A DNA stretch of 64,000 nucleotides from Pseudomonas fuscovaginae SE-1 (lineage in GTDB: Bacteria; Pseudomonadota; Gammaproteobacteria; Pseudomonadales; Pseudomonadaceae): positions 1 to 64,000 of the forward strand of contig NZ_AQOH01000139.1 in the NCBI RefSeq assembly GCF_000364705.1, in the 5' to 3' direction. The notes under the pieces are model-generated. The model did not search any database, was not told the DNA's origin, and saw only the letters and a list, made by a program, of their open reading frames with translations. Below are positions 46,153 to 56,533 of this stretch, one piece after another. A program made the position numbers and the translations under genes. Numbering within the stretch: the stretch's first letter is position 1; each line of letters opens with the position of its first letter.

Positions 46153-47541
46153 TCACTCTTCCGAACCGGCGGTACGCTTGCGTTTGCCGGCGCTGCTGCG
46201 CCGACGCTTGCGTGGCGCGCCGCTGCTGTCTTCCTTGCCGCTGAGGTCGCGGATCATGTCGCGGCGACCGGCATCGGTGGCGTCCTGATAATCGGTCCAC
46301 CAGTCGCCGAGGCCATCGGTCTGCTCACCGGCGGTTTCGCGCAGCAGCAGGAAGTCGTAGCCGGCGCGGAAGCGCGGGTTGTCCAGCAATTGGTCGGCGC
46401 GCTTGCCGCTGCGGCGTGGCAGGCGTTCCTGCATATCCCAGATTTCGCGGATCGGCAGGGTGAAGCGCTTGGGAATCGCAACCCGCTGGCATTGCTCGCT
46501 GATCAGTTCGTGAGCGGCTTCCTGCATCGCCGGAATCGGCGGCATGCCGCGCGATTGCAGGCGCAGCACCCGTGCCGGCAGGGCGGGCCACAGCAAGGCG
46601 GCAAACAGGAAGGCCGGCGTCACCGGCTTGTTCTGCCTGATGCGCAGGTCGGTGTTGATCAGCGCCTGGCTGATCAGTGTGTGGGTATAGGTCGGGTTGT
46701 GTTCCAGCGCCTCGAAACTGGCCGGGAACAACGGTTCGAACAGGTTCAGGTCGACCAGCATTTCGAAGGTATCGGCGGCATGGCCGGAGAGGAACAGCTT
46801 GAGCACTTCCTCGAACAGCCGTGCCGACGGGATCTCGCGCAGCAGTGGCGCCAGGTCGCGAATCGGGGTGACGGTGTGGCGTTCGATGCCGAAATCGAGC
46901 TTGGCGGCGAAGCGCACGGCCCGCAGCATCCGCACCGGGTCTTCCTGGTAGCGGCGGATCGGGTCGCCGATCAGGCGGATCAGGCGGTTGCGGATGTCGT
47001 GCACGCCATTGGCGTAGTCGAGAATGCGCTCGCTGACCGGATCGTAGTACAGGGCGTTGATCGTGAAGTCGCGGCGCTGGGCATCGTCTTCCAGGGTGCC
47101 GTAGACGTTGTCGCGCAGAATGCGTCCGCTTTCGTTACGGGAGGACTGGTTGCTGTCTTCCTCGTCTTCATCCTGCGGATGGTTGGCGCGGAAGGTCGCG
47201 ACCTCGATGATCTCGCGGCCGAAATGAATGTGCACCAGCTTGAACCGGCGACCGATGATACGGGCGTTGCGGAACTCGGCACGGATCTGTTCCGGCGTGG
47301 CGCTGGTGGCGACGTCGAAGTCCTTGGGCGTGATGCCCAGCAGCATGTCGCGCACGCAACCGCCAACCAGGTAGGCCTGGTAGCCGGCGTTCTGCAGGCG
47401 TTCGACGATGTTCACCGCGTACCGGCTGAATTGGGCCTTTTGCAGCGAGTGCTGGCTGCTGTTGAGCACCTCAGGGGTACTGCGTTTGTGTTGCGTTCGA
47501 CGCAGGGGAGAACGGAATGACTGGAACAGCTTCTTCAGCAT
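46153..47541 (-). CDS. pcnB: Poly(A) polymerase I
   Basis: Adds 3' poly(A) tails that promote RNA decay. 462 residues. The nucleotidyltransferase core has LVGGCVRDMLLGITPKDFDV, with the catalytic Asp pair, near residue 65. RRFKLVHIHFGREIIEVATF and RRDFTINALYYDP follow. The C-terminus after residue 430 is a very basic tail (RKRRRSSAGKRKR). I used ATG 47541; a GTG at 47550 is also in frame and neither has a clear ribosome site. It lies downstream of crcZ and upstream of folK. Confidence 0.95.
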   Translation of the reverse strand: MLKKLFQSFRSPLRRTQHKRSTPEVLNSSQHSLQKAQFSRYAVNIVERLQNAGYQAYLVGGCVRDMLLGITPKDFDVATSATPEQIRAEFRNARIIGRRFKLVHIHFGREIIEVATFRANHPQDEDEEDSNQSSRNESGRILRDNVYGTLEDDAQRRDFTINALYYDPVSERILDYANGVHDIRNRLIRLIGDPIRRYQEDPVRMLRAVRFAAKLDFGIERHTVTPIRDLAPLLREIPSARLFEEVLKLFLSGHAADTFEMLVDLNLFEPLFPASFEALEHNPTYTHTLISQALINTDLRIRQNKPVTPAFLFAALLWPALPARVLRLQSRGMPPIPAMQEAAHELISEQCQRVAIPKRFTLPIREIWDMQERLPRRSGKRADQLLDNPRFRAGYDFLLLRETAGEQTDGLGDWWTDYQDATDAGRRDMIRDLSGKEDSSGAPRKRRRSSAGKRKRTAGSEE

Positions 47542-47713
47542 GGGAGGCACTGTTTGAAGGAATATTCGGCGAGCACGGATAATGGCCGCATGATGGGCGG
47601 GGATTCTAGCATTTAGTCGAGGGATGGTGTAGGACGCTGCGGGACCTGTGCAGGGGAGGGCTCGAGGCCTTGTGGCACGGGGCTGGAACGGGATTGGGAA
47701 GGGGAATTGCGGA

Positions 47714-48082
47714 AACTACAAGGGGAGCTCGAGGCTCCCCCAGAAGTAGTTGCGTGCTCTTTTTATTATGGTCGCGGGCTTTTTGTTTTTGTTGATCGCC
47801 CTGTGTCGCAGGTCTTCTGCCTGTGACGCCTCCCAATCGGGAGATAAGAGCAAACGGATTGCTTTGGTCGCTGTGTTGTCGTGATCCGTGGATCCAACCA
47901 GTTCAGGCTCTGCTTCAAGTGCAGTTTTTTTTGTTCTCGGCCTGGTCGTGGGGCAAGCCCCAAATACAACGCCTCTCCAAAAGAATCAGTTAGCTGCGCC
48001 TCCGCCGTGTTGTTTTTGTTATGCGTGAGTCGATTCGTCTTATTTTTATTGTCTTGTACGTTGCTTGTTATTGTTCTTGTAT
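47714..48082 (-). ncRNA. crcZ: Small RNA CrcZ, antagonist of Hfq/Crc repression
   Basis: Regulatory RNA of about 370 nt in the 720-base gap between cbrB and pcnB, the known position of crcZ. A sigma-54 promoter lies at 48110-48093 and the start is estimated near 48082. A hairpin GGGGAGC/GCTCCCC (plus 47722-47740) followed by a U-rich stretch marks the end. On the minus strand six clusters match AANAANAA, at 48078-48065, 48050-48040, 48020-48010, about 47935-47925, 47793-47780 and 47767-47760. These sequester Hfq-Crc when CbrAB is active. Exact ends are estimates. Confidence 0.92.
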
Positions 48083-48092
48083 CAAACATATA

Positions 48093-48110
48093 GCAGGTGC
48101 CGTGCCAACT
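48093..48110 (-). promoter_or_regulatory. Sigma-54 promoter of crcZ
   Basis: The minus strand reads AGTTGGCACGGCACCTGC, with GG (48106-48105) and GC (48094-48093) separated by 10 bases: a canonical -24/-12 element. Confidence 0.92.
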
Positions 48111-48167
48111 TTTGCGAGGGCCAGTAAAAACGGGGCTTTCGGCGGTTTTCTGGTTTTTGGGGGGCGA

Positions 48168-48207
48168 AAAAAAGCCGGGCTTTCGTTACCGATAGACCCG
48201 GCTTTTG
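48168..48207 (-). terminator. Terminator of cbrB
   Basis: On the minus strand AAAAGCCGGG, a loop of about 16 bases, then CCCGGCTTTTTTT. It sits between the cbrB stop and the crcZ promoter, so crcZ is an independent transcript. Confidence 0.85.
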
Positions 48208-48256
48208 TTACGTGAAAAATCTGAGGTAACAGTTTTTTCACATCCCAGGGTGTTAC
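48185..48256. promoter_or_regulatory. CbrB-type GTTAC subsites upstream of crcZ
   Basis: GTTAC occurs at 48185-48189, as TGTTAC at 48206-48211, inverted as GTAACA at 48226-48231, and as TGTTAC at 48251-48256, about 75-165 bases upstream of the crcZ promoter. P. putida work describes three separate non-palindromic CbrB subsites with variable spacing at crcZ, and this cluster fits that picture. Motif identity is from memory. Confidence 0.6.
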
Positions 48257-48264
48257 CTGGGGGC

Positions 48265-49701
48265 TCAGCTCTCGCTGGTCGCCCCGGTCTTGCGCCGTGG
48301 AATGCCCAGGCGCTGGCGGCGTTCCCACAGGCACTTGCGGCTCACTCCGAGCTTGCGTGCCAGCTCGGTCTCGGTCATGTGGTCCTGGTGTTCGAGAACG
48401 AAGTGCTGAAAGTAGTCCTCCAGTGACAGGTCCTCGGTCGGTTCGTGGCTGCTGTTGGCCGCGCTGCTCGGCGCTGGCGCCAGGCCGATGAATTCCTCTT
48501 CTTCCAGGTCGCCCAACTCGATGTCGATGCCCAGCAGGTCCGCCGAGATTTCCGGGTTCTCGCACAGGATCACCGCACGCTCGACCGCATTCTCCAGCTC
48601 ACGCACGTTACCCGGCCAGGAGTAATGCCGAATGGCTTGTTCGGCATCGGCACCGAACTTGAGGTCGTTACGGCCGATACGGGCGCTCTGGCGGGCGAGG
48701 AAGGCGTTGGCGATTTCGTTGACGTCCGCACCACGTTCGCGCAGTGCCGGCAATTTCAGTGCGATCACGTGCAGGCGGTAATACAGGTCTTCGCGGAATT
48801 GGCCGATCTTGGCCAGGTTCTTGAGATCACGGTGGGTCGCGGCGATCAGGCGTACGTCGACCTTCTGCGACTGTACCGAGCCGACCCGGCGGATCTCGCC
48901 TTCCTGCAGCACGCGCAGCAGGCGGGCCTGGGCTTCCAGGGGCAACTCGCCGATTTCGTCGAGGAACAGCGTGCCGCCGTCGGCCGCTTCCACCAGGCCG
49001 GCACGACCGGCGCTGGCACCGGTGAACGCGCCTTTCTCGTGGCCGAACAGTTCGGACTCGATCAGGGTTTCGGGAATGGCCGCGCAGTTCACCGAGATCA
49101 TCGGCGCCTTGGCCCGCTTGGACAGGTTGTGCAGGGCACGGGCCACCAGTTCCTTGCCGGTTCCCGACTCGCCCTGGATCAGCACGTTGGAGTCGGTGGG
49201 TGCGACCTTGCGGATCTTGCCGTAGAGGTCCTGCATCGGCGGGCAGGAGCCGATGATGCCGATTTCGCCATTGCTGTTGCCGCTCAGGGATTTCTCCGCC
49301 GCGCCGCCACTCTTCGGTGCGCTGCGCTCGGCGGGGGCGGCCTGGCCGTTCTGGCGATCACGCAGGATACGCGCCACGGCCTGCAGCATCTCGTCGTGGT
49401 CGAACGGCTTGGCGATGTAGTCGACCGCGCCCATCTTCATCGAGTCGACGGCCGAGCGCAGGCTGGCGTAGCTGGTCATGATCAGCACCGGGGTGCCCTG
49501 GCCGAGCTTGATCAGTTCGGTGCCCGGCGCGCCGGGCAGGCGCAGGTCGCTGACGATCAGGTCGAACGAGGGGATGCTGAAGCGTTCCTGGGCTTCCTGT
49601 ACCGAGCCGGCCTCGCTGACCTGGTACTGATTGCGCTCCAGCAGGCGACGCAGTGCGGAGCGGATGATGGTTTCGTCTTCGACGATCAAAATGTGCGGCA
49701 T
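48265..49701 (-). CDS. cbrB: Sigma-54-dependent response regulator CbrB
   Basis: NtrC-class activator of carbon and nitrogen use genes and of crcZ. 478 residues. The REC domain (1-120) has phospho-acceptor Asp in [11 protein letters not shown]. The AAA+ domain (about 150-385) carries Walker [16 protein letters not shown], the sigma-54 contact loop GAFTGA and Walker [16 protein letters not shown]-terminal Fis-type helix-turn-helix has [20 protein letters not shown]. It follows cbrA by 22 bases; the target crcZ lies directly downstream. Confidence 0.97.
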   Translation of the reverse strand: MPHILIVEDETIIRSALRRLLERNQYQVSEAGSVQEAQERFSIPSFDLIVSDLRLPGAPGTELIKLGQGTPVLIMTSYASLRSAVDSMKMGAVDYIAKPFDHDEMLQAVARILRDRQNGQAAPAERSAPKSGGAAEKSLSGNSNGEIGIIGSCPPMQDLYGKIRKVAPTDSNVLIQGESGTGKELVARALHNLSKRAKAPMISVNCAAIPETLIESELFGHEKGAFTGASAGRAGLVEAADGGTLFLDEIGELPLEAQARLLRVLQEGEIRRVGSVQSQKVDVRLIAATHRDLKNLAKIGQFREDLYYRLHVIALKLPALRERGADVNEIANAFLARQSARIGRNDLKFGADAEQAIRHYSWPGNVRELENAVERAVILCENPEISADLLGIDIELGDLEEEEFIGLAPAPSSAANSSHEPTEDLSLEDYFQHFVLEHQDHMTETELARKLGVSRKCLWERRQRLGIPRRKTGATSES

Positions 49702-49723
49702 CGATTCGGTTCTCTCGACGGTC

Positions 49724-52678
49724 TCAGTTCACAGCGGACGTCGCTTCGACATGACGGGGCAGGGTTATCCGGATACGGGTGCCTCGTTGGCTTTCGGTGT
49801 CGGCCGGGCTGTCGATGGTGATTTGTCCATAATGCTCTTCAACGATGGAATAGACCAGTGCAAGGCCCAGTCCGGTACCTTCGCCAGGGTCCTTGGTGGT
49901 GAAGAAGGGTTCGAACAATCGATCCATGATGTTCTTCGGAATGCCGGTGCCTTCATCTTCGACGATCAGATCGACGGTATGTTCGAAGGCTTCGCTCTTG
50001 ACCCGTACCGCGCTGCCTGCGGGTGAGGCGTCACGGGCGTTGGACAGCAGGTTGATCAGCACTTGCGCCAGACGTTGCGGGTCACCCTCGACGTAGTGGT
50101 CCGGGTCGCAGAGGTTGAAGAACTGTACTTCGAAATTGCGTCGGTTCAGCGCGAGCAGACCAATGGCATCCTGTGCGACCTCGGCCAGGCATACCGCTTC
50201 GTCGTTGTGCTGGTGGCCGCCGGCGTGGGCGAAGCTCATCAGCGACTGGACGATGCGCGACACACGCTTGGTCTGTTCGAGGATCTGTCCGCTGATTTCG
50301 GTGATCTCGCCATCCTCCTCGCGCTCCTCGCGCAGGTTCTGTGCGAGGCAGGCGATACCGGTGATCGGGTTGCCGATTTCGTGGGCGACCCCGGCCGCCA
50401 GTCGGCCGATGCTCGCCAGGCGCTCGGAGTGCACCAGCTTGTCCTCGAGCATCTGCGTTTCGGTCAGGTCCTCGACCAGCAGCACCAGCCCGCTGTTGCC
50501 GGGGGCCAGCGGTTCGTCGATCGCCGCCTTGTGCAGGTTCAGCCAGCGGGTCTGGCCGTCGAGGGCCAGGCGTTGCTTGTGCAGGTGCTCGTCCGGCAGG
50601 TTGATAAAGCCTTGTAACAATTCTCTCCAGGGCTCGCCCAGGGTCGGCAGGCGCGAGCCGACCACCCGCTGTGCGGCGACGCCGGTCAGTTCCTCCATGG
50701 CCTTGTTCCACATGAGGATTTCCTGGTCCTTGGCCAGCGAGCAGACGCCCATCGGCAGTTCCTGCAGGGTCTGGCGGTGGTAGCGGCGCAGGGCATCGAG
50801 CTCGGCGGCCAGGCCCGTGAGGCGCGAATGGTAGTCCTCGAGGCGGCTCTCGATGAAGTGGATGTCCTCGGTCACATAGCTTTCGCCACCGGCCTTGTAG
50901 GGCAGGAAGGTCTCGACCATGTCCTGGGCCACGCTCGGCCCCATCAGGCCGGACAGGTTGGCCTCGATGCGGTCGCGCAGGCGGCGCAGGGCATAGGGGC
51001 GGCGTTCGTCGAACGGCAGGTAGAGGTCACGCAGGGCCTGTTCGACTTCCTTCTGCGCGGCCTTGGCCCCCAGCGGCTTGGCCAGTTGCGTGGCGAACTC
51101 CTGAGGCGAGGCGGCATGCAGTTCGCGGCGTTGCGGGCGGCGCACGTTATCGACCGCGCAGGCTTCGGCGGCACTGGCTTCCTCGGCGCTGGCATTGCTG
51201 AACAGCGAGACCAGGGTGAACATCAGCACGTTGGCCGCCAGCGAGGCGATGGCCGCCATATGCCAACTGGTGTCGTCCAGCACATAGATCATGTTCAGCA
51301 ACGGAATGTAGAAACCCTGCAGGTTGCCGATCAGCGGCAGCATCATGGTCACTATCCACACCAGCACCCCGGCCAGCAGGCCGGCGATGAAACCGCGGCG
51401 GTTGGCGGTCGGCCAGTACAGCACCGAGAGCACGCCCGGCAGGAACTGCAGGGTGGCGACGAAGGCGACGATGCCGAGGTTGGCCAGGTCCTGCTCGGCG
51501 CCCAGCAGCAGGTAGAAGCCATAGCCGGCCGTGATGATCGCGACGATCAGGGCGCGGCGGGTCCACTTCAGCCAGCGGTAGATGTTGCCTTCGGCCGGTG
51601 GCTGGTAGAGCGGCAGTACCAGGTGGTTCAGGGCCATGCCCGACAGCGCCAGGGTGGTGACGATGATCAGCCCGGTGGCGGCCGAGAGCCCGCCGACATA
51701 GGCCAGCAGCGCCAGGGCCGGATTGTTCGCCGCGATGCCGATACCGAGGGTGAAGTATTCCGGGTTGGTGGTGGCGCCCAGCTTCAGGCCGGCCCAGAGA
51801 ATCAGCGGTACCGCCAGGCTCATCAGCAGCAGGAACAGCGGCAGGCCCCAGCTGGCGCTGACCAGCGAGCGAGGGTTGAGGTTCTCGGTAAAGGCCATGT
51901 GATACATGTGCGGCATCACGATGGCCGAGGCGAAGAACACCAGCAGCAGGGTGCGCCAGGGGCCTTCCTGCAGCGGCGTGTGCAGGGCGGCGAGGGCTGT
52001 CTGGTTCTGCAGCAGCCACAGCTCCAGTTGCTGCGGGCCGTCGAATACGCCATAGAGGGCGTAGAGGCCGATACCGCCGATGGCCACCAGCTTGATCACC
52101 GACTCGAAGGCGATCGCGAACACCAGGCCCTGGTGTTTTTCCCGGGTGGCGATGTGCCGGGAGCCGAAGAAGATGGTGAACAGCGTGACCAGTGCACAGA
52201 AACTCAGGGCCACGCGATGTTGCACCGGCTCGCGGGTGAGGATGCTGATGGAGTCGGCCACCGCCTGGATCTGCAGGGCCAGCAGCGGCAGCACGCCGAC
52301 CAGCATGAACACCGTGGTCAGCGCACCGGCCCAGGTGCTGCGAAAGCGAAAGGCGAACAGGTCGGCCAGCGAGGACAACTGGTAGGTGCGGGTGATCTTC
52401 AGGATCGGGTACAGCAGCACCGGCGCCAGCAGGAACGCCCCGGAAACGCCGAGGTAGCTGGAGAGGAAGCCGTAGCCGTACTGGTAGGCCAGGCCCACCG
52501 TGCCATAGAACGCCCAGGCGCTGGCATAGACGCCCAGCGACAGGGTGTAGGTCAGCGGGTGGCGAATGATCGAGCGCGGGATCACACCCCGTTCGCTGAT
52601 CCAGGCCACGCCGAACAGCGCCAGCAGGTACACGGCGCTGACCAGCAACATCTGGGTCAGGCTAAAGCTCATCGGCAT
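49724..52678 (-). CDS. cbrA: Sensor kinase CbrA with sodium-solute-symporter-like domain
   Basis: Histidine kinase of 984 residues. The N-terminal 500 residues form about 13 transmembrane helices of the SLC5 symporter fold; a STAC-type linker and a PAS domain (about 635-740) follow. The HisKA domain has phospho-acceptor His766 in [14 protein letters not shown], and the HATPase ends with [18 protein letters not shown]. The symporter part is known to take up histidine in P. putida CbrA. Two ATG codons (52678 and 52672) are possible; both overlap the end of cbrX, indicating coupled translation. Confidence 0.97.
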   Translation of the reverse strand: MPMSFSLTQMLLVSAVYLLALFGVAWISERGVIPRSIIRHPLTYTLSLGVYASAWAFYGTVGLAYQYGYGFLSSYLGVSGAFLLAPVLLYPILKITRTYQLSSLADLFAFRFRSTWAGALTTVFMLVGVLPLLALQIQAVADSISILTREPVQHRVALSFCALVTLFTIFFGSRHIATREKHQGLVFAIAFESVIKLVAIGGIGLYALYGVFDGPQQLELWLLQNQTALAALHTPLQEGPWRTLLLVFFASAIVMPHMYHMAFTENLNPRSLVSASWGLPLFLLLMSLAVPLILWAGLKLGATTNPEYFTLGIGIAANNPALALLAYVGGLSAATGLIIVTTLALSGMALNHLVLPLYQPPAEGNIYRWLKWTRRALIVAIITAGYGFYLLLGAEQDLANLGIVAFVATLQFLPGVLSVLYWPTANRRGFIAGLLAGVLVWIVTMMLPLIGNLQGFYIPLLNMIYVLDDTSWHMAAIASLAANVLMFTLVSLFSNASAEEASAAEACAVDNVRRPQRRELHAASPQEFATQLAKPLGAKAAQKEVEQALRDLYLPFDERRPYALRRLRDRIEANLSGLMGPSVAQDMVETFLPYKAGGESYVTEDIHFIESRLEDYHSRLTGLAAELDALRRYHRQTLQELPMGVCSLAKDQEILMWNKAMEELTGVAAQRVVGSRLPTLGEPWRELLQGFINLPDEHLHKQRLALDGQTRWLNLHKAAIDEPLAPGNSGLVLLVEDLTETQMLEDKLVHSERLASIGRLAAGVAHEIGNPITGIACLAQNLREEREEDGEITEISGQILEQTKRVSRIVQSLMSFAHAGGHQHNDEAVCLAEVAQDAIGLLALNRRNFEVQFFNLCDPDHYVEGDPQRLAQVLINLLSNARDASPAGSAVRVKSEAFEHTVDLIVEDEGTGIPKNIMDRLFEPFFTTKDPGEGTGLGLALVYSIVEEHYGQITIDSPADTESQRGTRIRITLPRHVEATSAVN

Positions 52679-52838
52679 CTTTTTGGCTCTGCAGGATGAA
52701 AGTCACGACGATCAGGATCAGCCAGAGCAGATACGGCCGATACCAGGCGCCTGTCGCGTCGATCCACCAGTCCATGATCGCTGGCGAGAACAGGTAGATC
52801 CCGACGACCAGGAGCAGGACCAAACGATAGATGTACAT
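52662..52838 (-). CDS. cbrX: Small membrane protein CbrX, upstream of cbrA
   Basis: A 58-residue open frame from ATG 52836-52838 to TAG 52662-52664. It has two hydrophobic helices (about residues 4-22 and 35-50; MYIYRLVLLLVVGIYLFSPA and LLWLILIVVTFILQ) joined by a Trp-rich loop, and a polar KDADEL end. AGAGG lies about 6 bases before the ATG. It overlaps the cbrA start by 17 bases, so it is translationally coupled to the kinase. It matches the small gene called cbrX in P. putida; a role in controlling CbrA level or assembly is inferred. Confidence 0.85.
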   Translation of the reverse strand: MYIYRLVLLLVVGIYLFSPAIMDWWIDATGAWYRPYLLWLILIVVTFILQSQKDADEL

Positions 52839-52915
52839 CCTGGCCTCTCTTTTTTATGACGTGCCCTAAAAACGTGCGGCGATGGTAACGGATGGGCGCC
52901 AACCTGCAAGGGGCG

Positions 52916-53806
52916 TCAGTGCAATTGCGCTTCGGCCAGGGTCGCGACCCTGGGAATCAGTGTGGCATCCCAATGGCCAATTCCCCAGTCGAGTACCTCC
53001 CGCGACGTGGCCTGTTCCAACTCGGCGGGCGGTTGCTGGCCCAGGGTGCGCAGGGCGCGCAGCAGCAAGGGCGTGGCCTGGGCACCGGTCAGTGGTGGCG
53101 AACGATAGGATTTGCCGAGCTTGTTGCCGTTCGGCTGGATGATCAGCGGCACATGCAGGTAGCGTGGCTGCGGCAGCCCGAGCAGTTCCTGCAGGTAAAG
53201 CTGGCGAGGCGTCGAGTCCAGCAGGTCGGCTCCGCGGACGATATCGGTGACGCCTTGCCAGGCATCGTCGAGCACCACCGCCAACTGATAGGCGTAGAGG
53301 CCGTCGCGGCGGCGGATCACGAAGTCGCCGGCTTCGCGTCCCAGGTGCTGGCGGAATTCACCCTGGACCCGGTCCTGGAAGCTGTAGCCGAGTTCCGGGA
53401 CACGCAGGCGGATGGCCGCGTTCTCCCGGGCATGGCCAAGGTTGCGGCACAGGCCCGGGTAGATCCCGTGGTAGGCCTCCAGCTCCTTGCGCGAGCAGGT
53501 GCAGGCGTAGGCCAGGCCCTGGCTGAACAGGCGGTCGAGCACCTGGGCGTAGGCGTCGTGGCGTTCGCTCTGGCGGACCACTTCGCCGTCCCACTCGAAG
53601 CCGTAGCGCTCAAGGGCCTCCAGGATGGCGGCCTGGGCGCCCGGCACTTCCCGTGGCGGGTCGAGGTCTTCCATGCGCAGCAGCCAGCGGCCGCCGACCG
53701 CGCGTGCATCCAGGTAGGAGGCCAGCGCCGCGACCAGCGAGCCGAAATGCAGGTGTCCACTGGGAGTGGGGGCAAAGCGCCCGATGTAGGCAGAGGGAGC
53801 AGTCAT
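52916..53806 (-). CDS. gluQ: Glutamyl-Q tRNA(Asp) synthetase
   Basis: Paralogue of the catalytic half of GluRS that glutamylates queuosine in tRNA-Asp. 296 residues. The HIGH-like motif is PTPSGHLHFGSLVAAL near residue 12. Cysteines for zinc lie in ACTCSRKELEAYHGIYPGLCR, and the KMSKS equivalent is NGNKLGKS. There is no anticodon-binding domain. The ATG at 53806 was chosen over an extended frame. It lies just downstream of dksA, as in E. coli, with a terminator between. Confidence 0.96.
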   Translation of the reverse strand: MTAPSAYIGRFAPTPSGHLHFGSLVAALASYLDARAVGGRWLLRMEDLDPPREVPGAQAAILEALERYGFEWDGEVVRQSERHDAYAQVLDRLFSQGLAYACTCSRKELEAYHGIYPGLCRNLGHARENAAIRLRVPELGYSFQDRVQGEFRQHLGREAGDFVIRRRDGLYAYQLAVVLDDAWQGVTDIVRGADLLDSTPRQLYLQELLGLPQPRYLHVPLIIQPNGNKLGKSYRSPPLTGAQATPLLLRALRTLGQQPPAELEQATSREVLDWGIGHWDATLIPRVATLAEAQLH

Positions 53807-53852
53807 GGTGAACAGGGTACTGGAGAATCCGCGGGGGGACGACAGACGCAGA

Positions 53853-53882
53853 AACGAAAACGGAGCGTTCGCACGCTCCGTT
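53853..53882 (-). terminator. Terminator of dksA
   Basis: AACGGAGCGT (53859-53868), TCGC, ACGCTCCGTT (53873-53882); on the minus strand the stem is followed by TTTTCGTTTC. Confidence 0.85.
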
Positions 53883-53900
53883 CGTTCAGTTCGGCGGGGG

Positions 53901-54344
53901 TTACTTGCCGACCTGTTTTTCCTTGATTTCCGCAAGGGTCTTGCAGTCGACGCACATATCGGCAGTCGGGCGGGCTTCCAGTCGGCGGATACCGATCTCG
54001 ACGCCGCAGGATTCGCACCAGCCGTACTCTTCGTCCTCGATGAGTTGCAGGGTCTTGTCGATCTTCTTGATCAGTTTGCGTTCGCGGTCGCGGGCGCGCA
54101 GTTCGAGGCTGAATTCCTCTTCCTGGCTGGCTCGGTCGGCGGGATCAGGAAAGTTGGCTGCTTCATCTTTCATGTGATCAACGGTGCGGTCGACTTCCTG
54201 CATCAGGTCCTGCTTCCACTTCTGCAGGATCTTGGTGAAGTGCTTGCGCATGGGCTCACCCATGTACTCCTCGCCCTGGCTTTCAACGTAGGGTTCGAAG
54301 CCGCTGATCGACTGGATGTTTTGCTGCTTTGCTTGGGTGGGCAT
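53901..54344 (-). CDS. dksA: RNA polymerase-binding stringent-response factor DksA
   Basis: Acts with ppGpp through the RNA polymerase secondary channel. 147 residues. The coiled-coil region (about 30-105) contains the acidic tip in FPDPADRASQEEEFSLELR. The C-terminal four-Cys zinc finger is YGWCESCGVEIG ... TADMCVDCKTLAEI, the zinc-dependent version of DksA. The N-terminus is MPTQAKQQNIQSISGFEPY. It precedes gluQ. Confidence 0.98.
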   Translation of the reverse strand: MPTQAKQQNIQSISGFEPYVESQGEEYMGEPMRKHFTKILQKWKQDLMQEVDRTVDHMKDEAANFPDPADRASQEEEFSLELRARDRERKLIKKIDKTLQLIEDEEYGWCESCGVEIGIRRLEARPTADMCVDCKTLAEIKEKQVGK

Positions 54345-54653
54345 GTAATGGACCGCCTCTACTCTTCTAATCCATTGCGCAGGATTGAAACGTCACCGAC
54401 ACCTGCCGGCCCTGCGGCTGCAAGCGGGCGAACTTACCAGATCAAATCGGGGCGCGCTACTCCCGGTTGTCGAGCCTGGCGGGAAGGGATCACTGATCAT
54501 TCATTTTAGCCAATCCTGGCCATGATGTCGGAATGCTTCGCTACCGCTCTTCATGGACTTCGGCGATGTTTTAAAGGTTCCCGACGGCCTGCGCTCGGGT
54601 AAGATCAGCGTTTGCCCAAAGCGATTTTGCCTACCCGAATGCAAGGAATGCCA
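54345..54653. other. Noncoding gap between dksA and the aminotransferase gene
   Basis: 309 bases between divergent genes. I see no gene, repeat or strong hairpin; it presumably contains the two promoters. Confidence 0.6.
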
Positions 54654-55826
54654 ATGGCTCAGCCCTACAGTGCGCGCAGCCGCGCGATCGAACCGTTCCA
54701 CGTGATGGCCCTGCTGGCACGCGCCAACGAACTGCAGGCCGCCGGACACGACGTGATCCATCTCGAAATCGGCGAGCCGGATTTCACCACCGCCGAGCCG
54801 ATCATCCGGGCCGGCCAGGCGGCCCTGGCCGCGGGCAAGACGAGCTATACCGCTGCCCGCGGTCTGCCGCAACTGCGCGAGGCGATCGCCGGTTTCTACC
54901 GGCAGCGCTATGGCCTGGACATCGATCCGCGGCGCATCCTGGTCACCCCTGGTGGCTCCGGTGCACTGCTGCTGGCCAGCAGCCTGCTGGTGGACCCGGG
55001 CAAGCACTGGCTGCTGGCCGACCCGGGCTACCCGTGCAACCGCCACTTCCTGCGCCTGGTGGAGGGGGCTGCACAGTTGGTGCCGGTCGGGCCGGATGTC
55101 CGTTACCAGTTGACCGCCGGGCTGGTGGATCGGCACTGGAATCAGGACAGCGTCGGTGCCCTGGTCGCCTCCCCGGCGAACCCGACCGGAACCCTGCTGA
55201 GCCGTGACGAACTGGCCGGGCTGTCGAAGGCGGTCAAGGCCCATGGCGGTCACCTGGTGGTCGATGAGATCTATCATGGGCTGACCTATGGTTGCGACGC
55301 CGCCAGTGTGCTGGAAGTCGACGACGGTGCTTTCGTCCTGAATAGCTTTTCCAAATATTTCGGCATGACCGGCTGGCGCCTGGGGTGGCTGGTGGCGCCA
55401 CCGGAAGCGGTGCCCGAATTGGAGAAGCTGGCCCAGAACCTCTACATCAGCGCCCCGAGCATGGCCCAGTATGCGGCTCTGGCCTGTTTCGAACCGCAGA
55501 CCCTGGACATTCTCGAAGAGCGCCGGGCCGAGTTTGCCCGTCGTCGGGATTTCCTCCTTCCAGCCTTGCGCGAGCTGGGTTTCGGCATTGCGGTAGAGCC
55601 TGAAGGGGCGTTCTACCTGTATGCGGATGTCAGCGCGTTCGGCGGCGATGCCTTCGCGTTCTGCAAGCATTTCCTGGAGACCGAACACGTGGCGTTCACC
55701 CCGGGCCTGGACTTCGGTCATCACTTGGCCAGTCAGCACGTGCGGTTCGCCTACACCCAGAGCCTGCCGCGCCTGCAGGAAGCGGTGGAGCGGATTGCCC
55801 GCGGCCTGCGGAGCTGGCAAGGCTGA
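54654..55826 (+). CDS. Class I PLP-dependent aminotransferase
   Basis: A 390-residue fold-type I aminotransferase of the aspartate/alanine group. Seen are the substrate-loop [12 protein letters not shown] near residue 38, Tyr and Gly in [31 protein letters not shown] and the Schiff-base Lys in [15 protein letters not shown] near residue 235. The amino donor cannot be told from sequence. AAGGAA lies about 6 bases before the ATG at 54654. The stop overlaps the sfsA start (TGATG), so the two are coupled. Confidence 0.9.
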   Translation: MAQPYSARSRAIEPFHVMALLARANELQAAGHDVIHLEIGEPDFTTAEPIIRAGQAALAAGKTSYTAARGLPQLREAIAGFYRQRYGLDIDPRRILVTPGGSGALLLASSLLVDPGKHWLLADPGYPCNRHFLRLVEGAAQLVPVGPDVRYQLTAGLVDRHWNQDSVGALVASPANPTGTLLSRDELAGLSKAVKAHGGHLVVDEIYHGLTYGCDAASVLEVDDGAFVLNSFSKYFGMTGWRLGWLVAPPEAVPELEKLAQNLYISAPSMAQYAALACFEPQTLDILEERRAEFARRRDFLLPALRELGFGIAVEPEGAFYLYADVSAFGGDAFAFCKHFLETEHVAFTPGLDFGHHLASQHVRFAYTQSLPRLQEAVERIARGLRSWQG

Positions 55827-56533
55827 TGCGCTTTTCTCCCGCACTCGAGGAAGGACGGCTGGTCAGGCGCTACAAGCGTTTCCTGGCGGATATCGAGACC
55901 GCGAGCGGCGATCTGCTGACGATTCACTGCCCGAACACCGGTTCGATGCTCAACTGCATGGTCGAAGGCGGGCAGGTCTGGTTCAGCCGTTCCAACGACC
56001 CCAAGCGCAAATTGCCCGGTACCTGGGAAATCGGCGAGACCCCCCAGGGGCGGTTGGCCTGTATCAACACGGCGCGGGCCAACCCGTTGATCGAGGAAGC
56101 ATTGCGTGCCGGCATGATCAGCGAGCTGGCCGGTTTCACCGGGCTCAAGCGTGAGGTCGCCTATGGTCAGGAGAACAGTCGGGTCGACTTTCGCCTGGAT
56201 TACCCGGCGGGGCCGGCGTTCGTCGAGGTGAAAAGCGTCACTCTCGGCTTTGACGCCACCGCGGTGGCGGCCTTTCCGGATGCGGTGACCCTGCGTGGCG
56301 CCAAGCACCTGCGCGAGCTGGCCGCGCTGGCGCGTGAGGGGGTACGGGCGGTGCAGTTGTACTGCGTGAATCTGACGGGTATCGAGGCGGTGCGTCCGGC
56401 GCGGGAAATCGACCCGGCCTACGCCCAGGCGCTGCGGGAAGCGGTGGCGGCGGGCGTCGAGGTGCTGGCCTATGGTGTCAGCCTGAGTGCCGAGGAAGTC
56501 CGTGTGGATCGGCGCCTGCCGGTGCTGCTCTAG
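55826..56533 (+). CDS. sfsA: Sugar fermentation stimulation protein SfsA
   Basis: A 235-residue SfsA family protein. It has an N-terminal OB-like nucleic-acid-binding part ([16 protein letters not shown]) and a C-terminal nuclease-like core with VDFRLDY...[10 protein letters not shown], recalling PD-(D/E)xK folds. E. coli SfsA was first linked to maltose metabolism; its biochemical role is not settled. Its stop shares the palindrome CTAG with the stop of the convergent Rieske gene. Confidence 0.95.
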   Translation: MRFSPALEEGRLVRRYKRFLADIETASGDLLTIHCPNTGSMLNCMVEGGQVWFSRSNDPKRKLPGTWEIGETPQGRLACINTARANPLIEEALRAGMISELAGFTGLKREVAYGQENSRVDFRLDYPAGPAFVEVKSVTLGFDATAVAAFPDAVTLRGAKHLRELAALAREGVRAVQLYCVNLTGIEAVRPAREIDPAYAQALREAVAAGVEVLAYGVSLSAEEVRVDRRLPVLL

